DNA from: a virus | Direction: 5' to 3' (one strand) | Length of the DNA stretch: 60,975 nt | Virus record (IMG/VR): IMGVR_UViG_3300042463_001224 | Span: 1-60,975 of that record | Shown here: positions 15,707-23,686 of the stretch, piece after piece | Layout: each line of letters begins with the position of its first letter | Numbering within the stretch: the first letter of the stretch is position 1 | Notes under the pieces: generated by a model | Databases searched by the model: none | What the model was told of the DNA's origin: nothing | Seen by the model: only the letters and a program-made list of their open reading frames with translations | Position numbers and translations under genes: made by a program

Positions 15707-17030
15707 GATTTTGTGTTATCAACTTTATAATAGTTTTGCGATGATTCATTGGAAGTTTAAAGAAATGTTCAATTGCAGTCGCCCATAATTCACGGTCATT
15801 GGACATTCCATATTCATTAATCCATTCAACTAGTTTAGCTACCTGATTTCTAACATGATCCCACTTTTCATCACCTAAGTTGGAAGTTCTAGCGAGTTCG
15901 TACATATTTTCTATCTCCCTCTCTTTATGGGATATATCCCATAAAGAGTCGAATATTTTTTCAATTATATCTAAATTATAGTCTACAGTCGAAACATTAT
16001 TATATAAATCGCTATAGGATTTTCCTTTAGTTCGAAAAGTCTCATTTGTTTTAGTTGCGTTTTGTAACATATACTCGTAGATATCCTCTGGAGGATTTTC
16101 GTGATATTCTGGATCAAACTCATTGATATCATCTGATATAGATTTATCAATAGCCTTCAATAATTTAGTACCTACCGTTTCATACAATTCTTTAGCAAGG
16201 TCTGCTAATTGTGTGCCATATTCTTGAATAGAAATCCGGTGATTTCCAGAACGGTGTTTATAGAATTTTACACAATCAATTACCAATTTTCGAAAATCTT
16301 CTTGAATATACTTTCGAATTTCATGTTCTCCAAATTTATTGGGATTATCATCTGGAGTTTGAAGACTTACTAAAGTTAGTTGATAGTTATCTTGAAAAAT
16401 TTTTGCAGTGCTTCTAATTATAGAATTGTATAAATCATCATCATCTTTATTATTTAATATTCTATCACCAAAACCGCGTTTAGGTTGTTCATAATTTAAA
16501 TTATTTCTGCCCTTATTCAAAAGATGAGTGTATAATTTATCTACCGCATCTTTAAATTGTTTAGAATTATTGAACATCCATACATGTGCCCATTCATGTA
16601 CTAATATATCAGTGGTAAATTTATTAAACGGTAGTAGATGATTTAAATTTATTTTTAGATATTTTCTAGTTGTAGCATGTTTCCAATATTTTCCAGATTT
16701 GTTATGACCTTTGGGAACTCCTTTATGTCTGCCACCATATGCTAAACCTCCGGCATTACTCTCTGTCAAATCATCAATTACTACGTTTACATGCATTTTA
16801 GGAAATCCTATTTTAGATATTTCATTTCTTGCCTTGGTACACATTTCACCTATTTTCGATTTAATACTTCTGAAAAATTCCATATTGTATGTAGTGTCAG
16901 GTTTTTCTAAAATACTTTTAGAAATAAACACGGAGAACATTGGAAAATCGGCAAGATGCTCTATATATTTCGATTTTCTAAATGTAGCCTCTTCCACCAC
17001 TGCTAGTTTATATAATTCTTCAAACTTCAT
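15702..17030 (-). CDS. Predicted zinc metallopeptidase with packaging-type leader
   Basis: This 442-residue protein has a zincin motif HEWAH at residues 145-149 within TTDILVHEWAHVWMFNN. A His- and Gly-rich segment precedes it (GGRHKGVPKGHNKSGKYWKH). The N-terminus MKFEELYKLAVVEEA resembles the leaders MNFKEYYKLFLEN and MNFLNYYKLFTEG of proteins near 59 kb and 49 kb, so it may be packaged and processed after VVE (residue 13). The C-terminal 250 residues are helical and unassigned. It shares a divergent, overlapping promoter region with the gp15-like gene. Possible roles are virion maturation or action in the host after ejection. The substrate is unknown. Confidence 0.75.
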   Translation of the reverse strand: MKFEELYKLAVVEEATFRKSKYIEHLADFPMFSVFISKSILEKPDTTYNMEFFRSIKSKIGEMCTKARNEISKIGFPKMHVNVVIDDLTESNAGGLAYGGRHKGVPKGHNKSGKYWKHATTRKYLKINLNHLLPFNKFTTDILVHEWAHVWMFNNSKQFKDAVDKLYTHLLNKGRNNLNYEQPKRGFGDRILNNKDDDDLYNSIIRSTAKIFQDNYQLTLVSLQTPDDNPNKFGEHEIRKYIQEDFRKLVIDCVKFYKHRSGNHRISIQEYGTQLADLAKELYETVGTKLLKAIDKSISDDINEFDPEYHENPPEDIYEYMLQNATKTNETFRTKGKSYSDLYNNVSTVDYNLDIIEKIFDSLWDISHKEREIENMYELARTSNLGDEKWDHVRNQVAKLVEWINEYGMSNDRELWATAIEHFFKLPMNHRKTIIKLITQNR

Positions 17031-17037
17031 ATGATAC

Positions 17038-17045
17038 TATTTATG
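17038..17045 (-). promoter_or_regulatory. Late promoter box, metallopeptidase gene
   Basis: CATAAATA on the minus strand, 7 bases before the ATG at 17030. It overlaps the plus-strand box by 2 bases. Confidence 0.65.
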
Positions 17046-17051
17046 TAAATA
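17044..17051 (+). promoter_or_regulatory. Late promoter box, gp15 copy 1
   Basis: TGTAAATA, 6 bases before the ATG at 17058. Confidence 0.6.
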
Positions 17052-17057
17052 TCTAAT

Positions 17058-18152
17058 ATGCAGGATTATAATTACAATTTCGAAATACGAACTCTTTTAA
17101 CTCATTTTGCTGCTGCATTTAATGATGTTAAAATAAAAAGATTTGATGGAGAAAAATTTGAAAAAGAAATTATAAAAGTTCCGTTGACGTATGCACCAAA
17201 AAGTCACATCTTAAATGATATAATTGGTTTAACTGATACAATTCGTCTTCCTATAATTGCTGTAGAAATAACAAGTCAAGGCCGTGATAATGAACGAGTC
17301 AAGAATAAAATAGATGATTTAATTTATAAAAATAGTGACGGGAATTTTGTAAATTCGTCAGCAATTCCTTGGAACTTATCATTGACAATGACTATTCTAG
17401 CAAAGTATCAAGAAGATATGGATCAGATTATTCAGAATTTTGTTGTTAACAATGATCCATATGCAATTATTTCTTGGCAGGAACCAAAGTCTGGTAGAGA
17501 ATTACGAACTGAAATTTTATGGGATGGCTCTATTTCTCTAGAATATCCCGGTAAACAACAAACTGCCAAAGATCCTCCATTCCGAATAACTGCCACAACC
17601 AATTTTACAGTAAAAGGATATTTATTTAAAACTAGCCAATCTAATTCTAAACCAATATGCTTGATCAATACTGATTATATTTTTACCGATAATTTCTTTT
17701 GTGATTACAATCAATTACAAGCATATACAACTGATTCAGAAAAAGACTTTTATACTCTTAGCGGAAAACCTATGGTTCGATATGTCACACCAAATTATCT
17801 AACAGAACGATCTAATCCTACAATAGTTATACAAGGATTCTGGTTGCAAAATACAGTTGGACTTTTTGTAAGCGGATCTAATCCAAATATGTATTCCTTA
17901 ACTGAATATAAACCATTTTCCGGTGAAGATTCTTTCTTTGGTTATAGAATAGATGAATACACTTTATCACCGGATTCTATTTCATTTGTATTGCCTCCGC
18001 CGAAAACTAGTGGATTTGTTGATATTATTGCCGTGAATGGTTGTGGAATCGGACAATTAACAAATGATTCATCAGATTATGTCAGCTATAGTGCAGGGGT
18101 GCCTTATTGGATTCCATTTTCAACATCTGCCGTTCCAGTTTCTTGTTTTTGA
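17058..18152 (+). CDS. gp15: Tail terminator/sheath stabiliser, gp15-like, copy 1
   Basis: This 364-residue protein has an N-terminal domain that matches T4 gp15, the protein capping the tail at the neck. Key stretches are AAAFNDVKIKRFDG then KVPLTYAPKSHILNDII (gp15 has I-Q-I-K-R and R-V-P-I-T-Y-A-S-K-E-H). The middle region with TILAKYQEDMDQIIQNF matches the gp15 segment containing F-T-R-Y-E-D-D. The C-terminal third, from about residue 235, looks Ig-like (IPT type) with PTIVIQGFWLQNTVGLFVSG. It is followed after 2 bases by a close paralogue. A late box lies 6 bases upstream of the ATG. Confidence 0.85.
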   Translation: MQDYNYNFEIRTLLTHFAAAFNDVKIKRFDGEKFEKEIIKVPLTYAPKSHILNDIIGLTDTIRLPIIAVEITSQGRDNERVKNKIDDLIYKNSDGNFVNSSAIPWNLSLTMTILAKYQEDMDQIIQNFVVNNDPYAIISWQEPKSGRELRTEILWDGSISLEYPGKQQTAKDPPFRITATTNFTVKGYLFKTSQSNSKPICLINTDYIFTDNFFCDYNQLQAYTTDSEKDFYTLSGKPMVRYVTPNYLTERSNPTIVIQGFWLQNTVGLFVSGSNPNMYSLTEYKPFSGEDSFFGYRIDEYTLSPDSISFVLPPPKTSGFVDIIAVNGCGIGQLTNDSSDYVSYSAGVPYWIPFSTSAVPVSCF

Positions 18153-18154
18153 TT

Positions 18155-19414
18155 ATGAAAGATTATAATTACAATTTTGAAATACGAACGCTTTTAACTC
18201 ATTTTGCTGCTGCATTTAATGATGTTAAAATAAAAAGATTTGACGGCAAGAAATATGAAAAGGAAATTATAAAAGTTCCATTAACATATGCACCAAAAAG
18301 TCACATCTTAAATGATATAATTGGTTTAACTGATACAATTCGTCTTCCAATTGTCGCAGTTGAAGTAAAAAATCAAAGTCGGGATAATGAACGAGTTAAG
18401 AATAAAATAGATGATTTAATTTACAAAAACAGTGATGGTACATTTGTAAATGCTAAAGTTGTTCCATGGAATATAGAAGTGGAAATGACTATTTTAGCAA
18501 AGTATCAAGAAGATATTGATCAAATTGTTCAAAATTTCAGCGTTTATTCGAACCCATATACTATAATTTCTTGGCAGGAACCAAAATCTGGTAGAGAATT
18601 ACGAACTGAAATTTTATGGAAAGGAGATTTATCAGTTGATTATCCTGCAAAAAATCAAACGCCTACTGATCCGCCATACAGAATAACAGCAAGTTCATCA
18701 TTTACTATAAAAGGATATTTATTTTCAACTAGTCCATCCAATTCAAAACCGATTTGTTTAATAAACACGGATTATATTTTTACTGATAAATTTTATTGTA
18801 ATTATGATGATTTAATTCTTTATTCTTCAAACTTGAATACAGATTCATATACAATTACTGGACGACCTGTTCTTCGTTATGTTTCTCCTTATTATATCGT
18901 GGAAGGAAAAACACCAAATATAACTCTACAAGGTTATAGTTTGAATAATGTAAATGCAATATTTTTAAGTGGATCAAGTGATGCTATGTATCCGTTAAAT
19001 GAGTATAAACCGTTTTCTGCATTAGATTCTTTTTATGGTTATCCTGTTAAAGAATTTCAAAAATCAGATGATACAATTACTTTCTCACTTCCTCCTGCAA
19101 GTGGAGATGGATTCGTGGATATTATTGCAGTTAATAGTTGCGGTTATGGAAAACTAACAGAAGATTCCAATCGTTGTGGTCGAGTCGAAAATCCATATCC
19201 AGTTAATTCCCCAGAACATTATAGTTGGACTGTTTGGCAATTTCCTTATTTGAATGGCTTGATTATCGCGGATTTCTTTGATCCTTTTGTTATAGATTAT
19301 ACCGATATGACATATCTATATTCTGATGTTTCAGAACCAGATAAATCCGCAATCTTATCAAAAATAAAAGAATTAATGACTCTTGGAAATATAAGTTTAG
19401 CGGATTTGGAGTGA
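18155..19414 (+). CDS. gp15: Tail terminator/sheath stabiliser, gp15-like, copy 2
   Basis: This 419-residue paralogue of the preceding gene starts MKDYNYNFEIRTLLTHFAAA, which differs from copy 1 only at residue 2 over this stretch. The first 200 residues are very similar and the C-terminal Ig-like part is more diverged. It carries an extra tail of about 80 residues (SPEHYSWTVWQFPYLNG to SLADLE). The ATG at 18155 is chosen because it aligns with the start of copy 1 and follows its stop by 2 bases; an upstream in-frame ATG would overlap copy 1. T4 has one gp15, so two copies suggest specialised roles or a mixed ring. Confidence 0.85.
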   Translation: MKDYNYNFEIRTLLTHFAAAFNDVKIKRFDGKKYEKEIIKVPLTYAPKSHILNDIIGLTDTIRLPIVAVEVKNQSRDNERVKNKIDDLIYKNSDGTFVNAKVVPWNIEVEMTILAKYQEDIDQIVQNFSVYSNPYTIISWQEPKSGRELRTEILWKGDLSVDYPAKNQTPTDPPYRITASSSFTIKGYLFSTSPSNSKPICLINTDYIFTDKFYCNYDDLILYSSNLNTDSYTITGRPVLRYVSPYYIVEGKTPNITLQGYSLNNVNAIFLSGSSDAMYPLNEYKPFSALDSFYGYPVKEFQKSDDTITFSLPPASGDGFVDIIAVNSCGYGKLTEDSNRCGRVENPYPVNSPEHYSWTVWQFPYLNGLIIADFFDPFVIDYTDMTYLYSDVSEPDKSAILSKIKELMTLGNISLADLE

Positions 19415-19463
19415 AATTTACAGTTTTTTCTTTACAAAAGCAATTTTTGATGTAGATTTCTCT

Positions 19464-22202
19464 ATGATAAAATTCCATACATGTAAATTAAATGATAATC
19501 TCTTGGATCAATGGGTGAAAACTGGAATGAATGTATTGTTAATCGGGGAAAAGGGCGTGGGCAAAAGTCATCAAGTTTTAGACACATTCAAACGAAATAA
19601 AATAAAATATAGCTATTTTAGTGGAGCAACATTAGATCCTTGGATTCATTTATTGGGCATTCCCCGAGCAAAAAAAGATGAAGTTACAGGCAAGGATAAA
19701 ATGGAATTTATTCTTCCTGAGAATTTGGATGATGATGTTGAAGCTATTTTTTGCGATGAATGGAACCGTTGTTTTGTTGGTGACACCCAAATTCAATTAG
19801 TTGATGGATATTCTGTTCCTATAAAAGAATTAGTAGAAAAGGACGAGTTTTTCGTATATTCTTATGATATACAAAATAACAAAACTGCTGTAGGAAGAGG
19901 TCATTCATGCTCTATAACACAGAAAAATGCAGAAATTGTTAAAGTGACACTTGATGATGGTTCGATTATCCGTTGTACGAAAAATCATAAATTTTTATGT
20001 TCTGACATGGTTTACCGTGAAGCAAAAGATTTACGTCCCAATGATTCATTAATGGCAATGTATAAGAAATACAATCGCCAAGGTTATGAAGAAGTTAAAT
20101 CTACTATAGAAAATTCATGGAAATATACATATTGGCTTGCGGATGAATATAACATAAAAAATCAGAAATATTCCAATATAGATAAACAACATGTGAGTCG
20201 TCATCATGTTGATCATGACAAATATAATAACAATCCAAATAATATAATCCAAATGACTAGGGAAGAACATATGCTTCTCCACGCATTCTCAGATATTACA
20301 TCTGCTAATGGCGGAAAAAGCAGTCATCGAAAACATCCTGATTTATGGGAAAAAACTTTGGGAACTGATGCGAGTAAAGAAAAAGCATTGAATAATTCAT
20401 TACGAACACGTAATAAAAACAAAAAATTATATTTGACAAAATTAAGTGAATCTTTGAAAAAGGTTTGGACGGAAGAAATGCGTCAATCCGCTAGTGCCAG
20501 AGCAATCAAACAATGGAAGGAGAAAAAATTCTCAAAGATTAATAGAAAAGAAGCAATACAAAAAACGCATCTACACCATACGTGTAAGGTATTATATAAT
20601 ATTACGAATAAATTAGAAATAACTGAAACTGAATATCAAGATATACTAAATAATAATAAAAATATCTTTTCTTATGAAAAACACTTATTAAAAATACGAA
20701 CTATTAAACGTTATTTCAATAATTCGTTCGATGATTTCGTGGAATATTATAAAAAATATATTAATGAAAATCCCTTAATGAATCATAGAGTTATTTCGAT
20801 TCAGGATGATGGAATCGAAGATGTGTATGATTTCACAGTTGACGAATATCATAATTTCCTATTAGGTGCAGGTGTTTTTGTACATAACTGCCATAAAACG
20901 GTTCGGAATGCTCTTTTGGAACTTCAACAATTCAAAAGTATTAACGGTCGTAAATTCCCAAATCTTAAAATTATTTGGGGTGCGGTAAATCCTGCAAAAA
21001 AAGAGGAAGAAGATGCAGATTATGATGTCGAGGAATTAGACCCTGCACAATTAGATCGTTTTCATATTATTGTTGAGTTGCCTAATTCTCCAAGTCTCAG
21101 CTTTTTCAAGAAAAAATATGGTGATTATAAGGCAAAAATTCTTTGTGATTGGTGGGCAAAGCAACCAAAAGAAGCACTGAAAATTCTTAGTCCTCGTCGT
21201 CTTGATTATATTGGTGAAAGTTTCTTAAAAGGGTTGGATATCAAATATCTATTGCCAGAATCTGCTAATGTTCGGGATTTAGTTCAACAGTTATCAACTG
21301 ACGAAACTGTTGTGAAAATTAAGCAATTGTTAGAAAATCCAACTGACGATGCTATGAAAGAATTTTTATCCAATGATGATAATTTCTTAAAGTGTAAAAA
21401 TGAATTACAAAATTCCAAATATTGGAAATATTGGAAATATATCAACAAAGAATTTGTTTCTCAAGAAATGAAAGGAAACACGAATTTCGAAAATTATATA
21501 ATTTATAAATACATCTCTAATGATGAATTTTATAAAGATATTGTAGATGATGCAATTAAAACCGATAATAATTATAAAATTGGTTCAATAATAAAAATAT
21601 TACAAACAGAAAAATTTGTCCCTTCAAATGAAACGATAACTAATTTCTTATCAATTGACGAAGTTACCAAAAACTTACCAAAAATAGCAGGTAAGTCTTC
21701 CGGAGGTGATAATTTCTCAAATAGTTATCATTTCAACTCATGGTTGTCTTATAGAGAGTTTGATCCTTCCGTAATTAAATTGAATACAAATCATCGAAAA
21801 GAATTGTTGGGTAGATTAGAACGTTGTTTTGCTAATGCAGAAAAAGGAAACCCTTACTTAATCATTAATTTTGTAATATCATCATTAATGAGTATGCAAC
21901 ATGCAACAATAAAATCTATAAATAATTATAATTTTGAAAATATTCTCGGTTCAACATTATTATTCGCAACGCGAACTTTAGATTCTGAAAAAATGAAACT
22001 TTTGGTCAAAATAGTAATGAACAATATACATAAACTGAATCATGCGGACAAATTCAAAAAGTTTGTTGATTTGTATGATACAATAGGAACAACAGCTAAT
22101 CATGCAATAGTTCCAGAAGATTTATTGAAAAAAATCAATACTATACGAACCACATTGCAAATTGCAGGAATTGATTTTTCCCAACGCGAACCAATATTCT
22201 GA
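19464..22202 (+). CDS. MoxR-type AAA+ ATPase containing an HNH intein
   Basis: The 912-residue precursor becomes about 539 residues after splicing. Walker A is GEKGVGKS (residues 28-35). Walker B, AIFCDEWNR (residues 94-102), is cut by the intein and continues as CHKTVRNALLELQQF. Sensor 1 is IIWGAVNP, and LDPAQLDRFHIIVELP carries the arginine-finger region typical of MoxR and RavA-like ATPases. Such ATPases act as chaperones with a VWA partner, which is encoded 6 bases downstream. A 49-base gap without a late box precedes the ATG, so it may be expressed by read-through from the gp15 genes or earlier in infection. Confidence 0.92.
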   Translation: MIKFHTCKLNDNLLDQWVKTGMNVLLIGEKGVGKSHQVLDTFKRNKIKYSYFSGATLDPWIHLLGIPRAKKDEVTGKDKMEFILPENLDDDVEAIFCDEWNRCFVGDTQIQLVDGYSVPIKELVEKDEFFVYSYDIQNNKTAVGRGHSCSITQKNAEIVKVTLDDGSIIRCTKNHKFLCSDMVYREAKDLRPNDSLMAMYKKYNRQGYEEVKSTIENSWKYTYWLADEYNIKNQKYSNIDKQHVSRHHVDHDKYNNNPNNIIQMTREEHMLLHAFSDITSANGGKSSHRKHPDLWEKTLGTDASKEKALNNSLRTRNKNKKLYLTKLSESLKKVWTEEMRQSASARAIKQWKEKKFSKINRKEAIQKTHLHHTCKVLYNITNKLEITETEYQDILNNNKNIFSYEKHLLKIRTIKRYFNNSFDDFVEYYKKYINENPLMNHRVISIQDDGIEDVYDFTVDEYHNFLLGAGVFVHNCHKTVRNALLELQQFKSINGRKFPNLKIIWGAVNPAKKEEEDADYDVEELDPAQLDRFHIIVELPNSPSLSFFKKKYGDYKAKILCDWWAKQPKEALKILSPRRLDYIGESFLKGLDIKYLLPESANVRDLVQQLSTDETVVKIKQLLENPTDDAMKEFLSNDDNFLKCKNELQNSKYWKYWKYINKEFVSQEMKGNTNFENYIIYKYISNDEFYKDIVDDAIKTDNNYKIGSIIKILQTEKFVPSNETITNFLSIDEVTKNLPKIAGKSSGGDNFSNSYHFNSWLSYREFDPSVIKLNTNHRKELLGRLERCFANAEKGNPYLIINFVISSLMSMQHATIKSINNYNFENILGSTLLFATRTLDSEKMKLLVKIVMNNIHKLNHADKFKKFVDLYDTIGTTANHAIVPEDLLKKINTIRTTLQIAGIDFSQREPIF
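19770..20888 (+). other. AAA+ ATPase intein with HNH endonuclease
   Basis: This 373-residue intein starts CFVGDTQIQLVDG and ends GAGVFVHN, with Cys as the +1 residue. Block B includes CTKNHKF. The insert carries an HNH-type nuclease motif (SRHHVDHDKYNNNPNNIIQM, then TREEHMLLH) instead of LAGLIDADG. The insertion site directly follows the Walker B signature DEWNR. All splice-site residues (C1, His-Asn end, C+1) are intact. Confidence 0.94.
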
Positions 22203-22207
22203 TAATT

Positions 22208-23461
22208 ATGGAGATTCTTGAAAAATTAGATATAGCGAAAGAATTACAAAATTTTCATTATTTCTTTCGTGCATTCTGGGATATTGGTGAACCATTAGTT
22301 GATGATTTTCCAAACTTAGAAACTGCGGCAATTTCTTTTGACCAAGAAGGGAACAGTATTCAATTTTTAATTAATTCCAAATTCTGGGAGTCATTAAATA
22401 GTTATAACAAATCGTTTTTGATTTGTCATGAAATGAGTCATATAGTTTTTGACCATGGTCTTCGATTCAAAGAACATTTAAATAAAAAAACATTTGAAGA
22501 TATTAATGTTGCTGCGGATATTGTTATTAATGAAATGTTATGTGATTCATTCGGATTCGATAGAAACTTACTAGACGAAAGAATAGGCAAAAAGGGATGT
22601 TGGATAGACACAGTGTTCAAAGATATAACTGTTCTTAAAAAACAAACTACTGAATATTATTTTAATCTTCTTCTTAAAAATCCATGTAAAAATGAATTAT
22701 TCAGAATGGATGAACACTTTGTTCTGAGTGATGAAGAACTGGAAGAAATTAAAAATCAAATGAACGATGAAGGAATTACTGATATATTAATATCTGGTAA
22801 TTTAACTGGAAAAAATATACCAAAAGAATTGTCCGATGCTTTAGAAAAAATTGCTGGAGCGGGTACAGGAAGTTATCATTCGGTAAATGCTAAAAAAGTA
22901 ACAAAGAAAAAATGGGAAACTGTTATTAAAAAATGGGAGAATAATAATATAAAGCATACTCTCGACACTGAAGAACGTTGGGAGCGAGTTAATAACCGCT
23001 ATATTAACGTTATTCCTGATAATATTAATTTGCCTTCATCGCAAAAAATATTCAACGATTTCAAAGAAAAGGATATGATTTCTGTTTTCTTCTTTTTAGA
23101 CACTTCAGGTTCTTGTATAAGTTTAGGAAACCGATTTTTTGCAGCAGCAAAAAGTTTAAATCCTAAAAAATTCAAAATCAGATTATTCTGTTTTGATACA
23201 AGGGTAGAGGAAACATCCCTAGAAACCAAAAGAATTTATGGTGGAGGAGGAACTAGTTTTAGTATTATAGAATCTAAAATTCAAGAAATTATTAAAAAAG
23301 ATAAAATCAAGTATCCAAAAGCAGTGTTTATTATAACTGATGGTTATGGTAATAATGTAACTCCTGAAAAACCTGAAAAATGGTATTGGTTTTTAACATC
23401 AAAATTTACTCAGTATATTCATAAAAAATCTAAAATATTTAATTTAAAAGACTTTGAGTAA
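22208..23461 (+). CDS. VWA-domain metallopeptidase-like partner of the MoxR ATPase (DUF2201 type)
   Basis: This 417-residue protein has HEMSH at residues 74-78 (FLICHEMSHIVFDHGLR), the motif of the putative metallopeptidase domain of DUF2201 proteins. A C-terminal VWA domain carries an intact MIDAS motif, DTSGS at 298-302, then a Gly-rich loop (IYGGGGTSFSIIE) and VFIITDGYGN. MoxR ATPases and VWA proteins typically work as a metal-dependent assembly or remodelling pair. The 5-base gap after the ATPase gene implies co-expression. Placed between tail terminator and fibre genes, the pair may assist virion assembly or act on a host complex. The target is unknown. Confidence 0.87.
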   Translation: MEILEKLDIAKELQNFHYFFRAFWDIGEPLVDDFPNLETAAISFDQEGNSIQFLINSKFWESLNSYNKSFLICHEMSHIVFDHGLRFKEHLNKKTFEDINVAADIVINEMLCDSFGFDRNLLDERIGKKGCWIDTVFKDITVLKKQTTEYYFNLLLKNPCKNELFRMDEHFVLSDEELEEIKNQMNDEGITDILISGNLTGKNIPKELSDALEKIAGAGTGSYHSVNAKKVTKKKWETVIKKWENNNIKHTLDTEERWERVNNRYINVIPDNINLPSSQKIFNDFKEKDMISVFFFLDTSGSCISLGNRFFAAAKSLNPKKFKIRLFCFDTRVEETSLETKRIYGGGGTSFSIIESKIQEIIKKDKIKYPKAVFIITDGYGNNVTPEKPEKWYWFLTSKFTQYIHKKSKIFNLKDFE

Positions 23462-23650
23462 TTAAAATTGATTTTTATCATTTATTGATGATATATCTCC
23501 ATTTTTAACATCTTCTTCGATCTTTTTCTTTAAATCATCTAATTTATTTTTCTCTTTTTCTCTCTTAGAATGCTCGACTTCTTGTTTTATGAAGTCGAGC
23601 ATTTCTTTTATTAGATTTATAACATATAATAAAGATTGTATAATTCCCAT
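23462..23650 (-). CDS. Small protein with N-terminal hydrophobic helix and charged coiled coil
   Basis: This is a 62-residue product from the ATG at 23650: MGIIQSLLYVINLIKEMLDF, followed by a highly charged helix (EHSKREKEKNKLDDLKKKIE). The amphipathic or membrane-inserting start plus helix is reminiscent of small holin- or spanin-like proteins, but no family is recognised. Its stop abuts the stop of the VWA gene. A perfect 13-bp inverted repeat lies inside it. The nearest minus-strand late box is 16 bases upstream, farther than usual, so expression is less certain. Confidence 0.45.
   Translation of the reverse strand: MGIIQSLLYVINLIKEMLDFIKQEVEHSKREKEKNKLDDLKKKIEEDVKNGDISSINDKNQF
23569..23603. 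repeat. Perfect 13-bp inverted repeat, possible terminator
   Basis: AATGCTCGACTTC and GAAGTCGAGCATT are separated by a 9-base loop and followed on the plus strand by TCTTTTATTA. It could terminate the ATPase-VWA transcript about 110 bases past the VWA stop. It also lies within the small minus-strand reading frame. Confidence 0.6.
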
Positions 23651-23666
23651 ACTGTTACTTAGATTG

Positions 23667-23674
23667 TATTTATT
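23667..23674 (-). promoter_or_regulatory. Possible late promoter box, 62-aa gene
   Basis: AATAAATA on the minus strand, 16 bases before the ATG at 23650, farther than the usual spacing. Confidence 0.4.
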
Positions 23675-23681
23675 ATAAATA
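23674..23681 (+). promoter_or_regulatory. Late promoter box, first fibre gene
   Basis: Perfect TATAAATA, 5 bases before the ATG at 23687. Confidence 0.85.
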
Positions 23682-23686
23682 CTCTT

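Noticed and set aside
18107-18154. Upstream ATG for gp15 copy 2
   Set aside because: It lies inside copy 1 and would add 16 residues absent from the paralogue.
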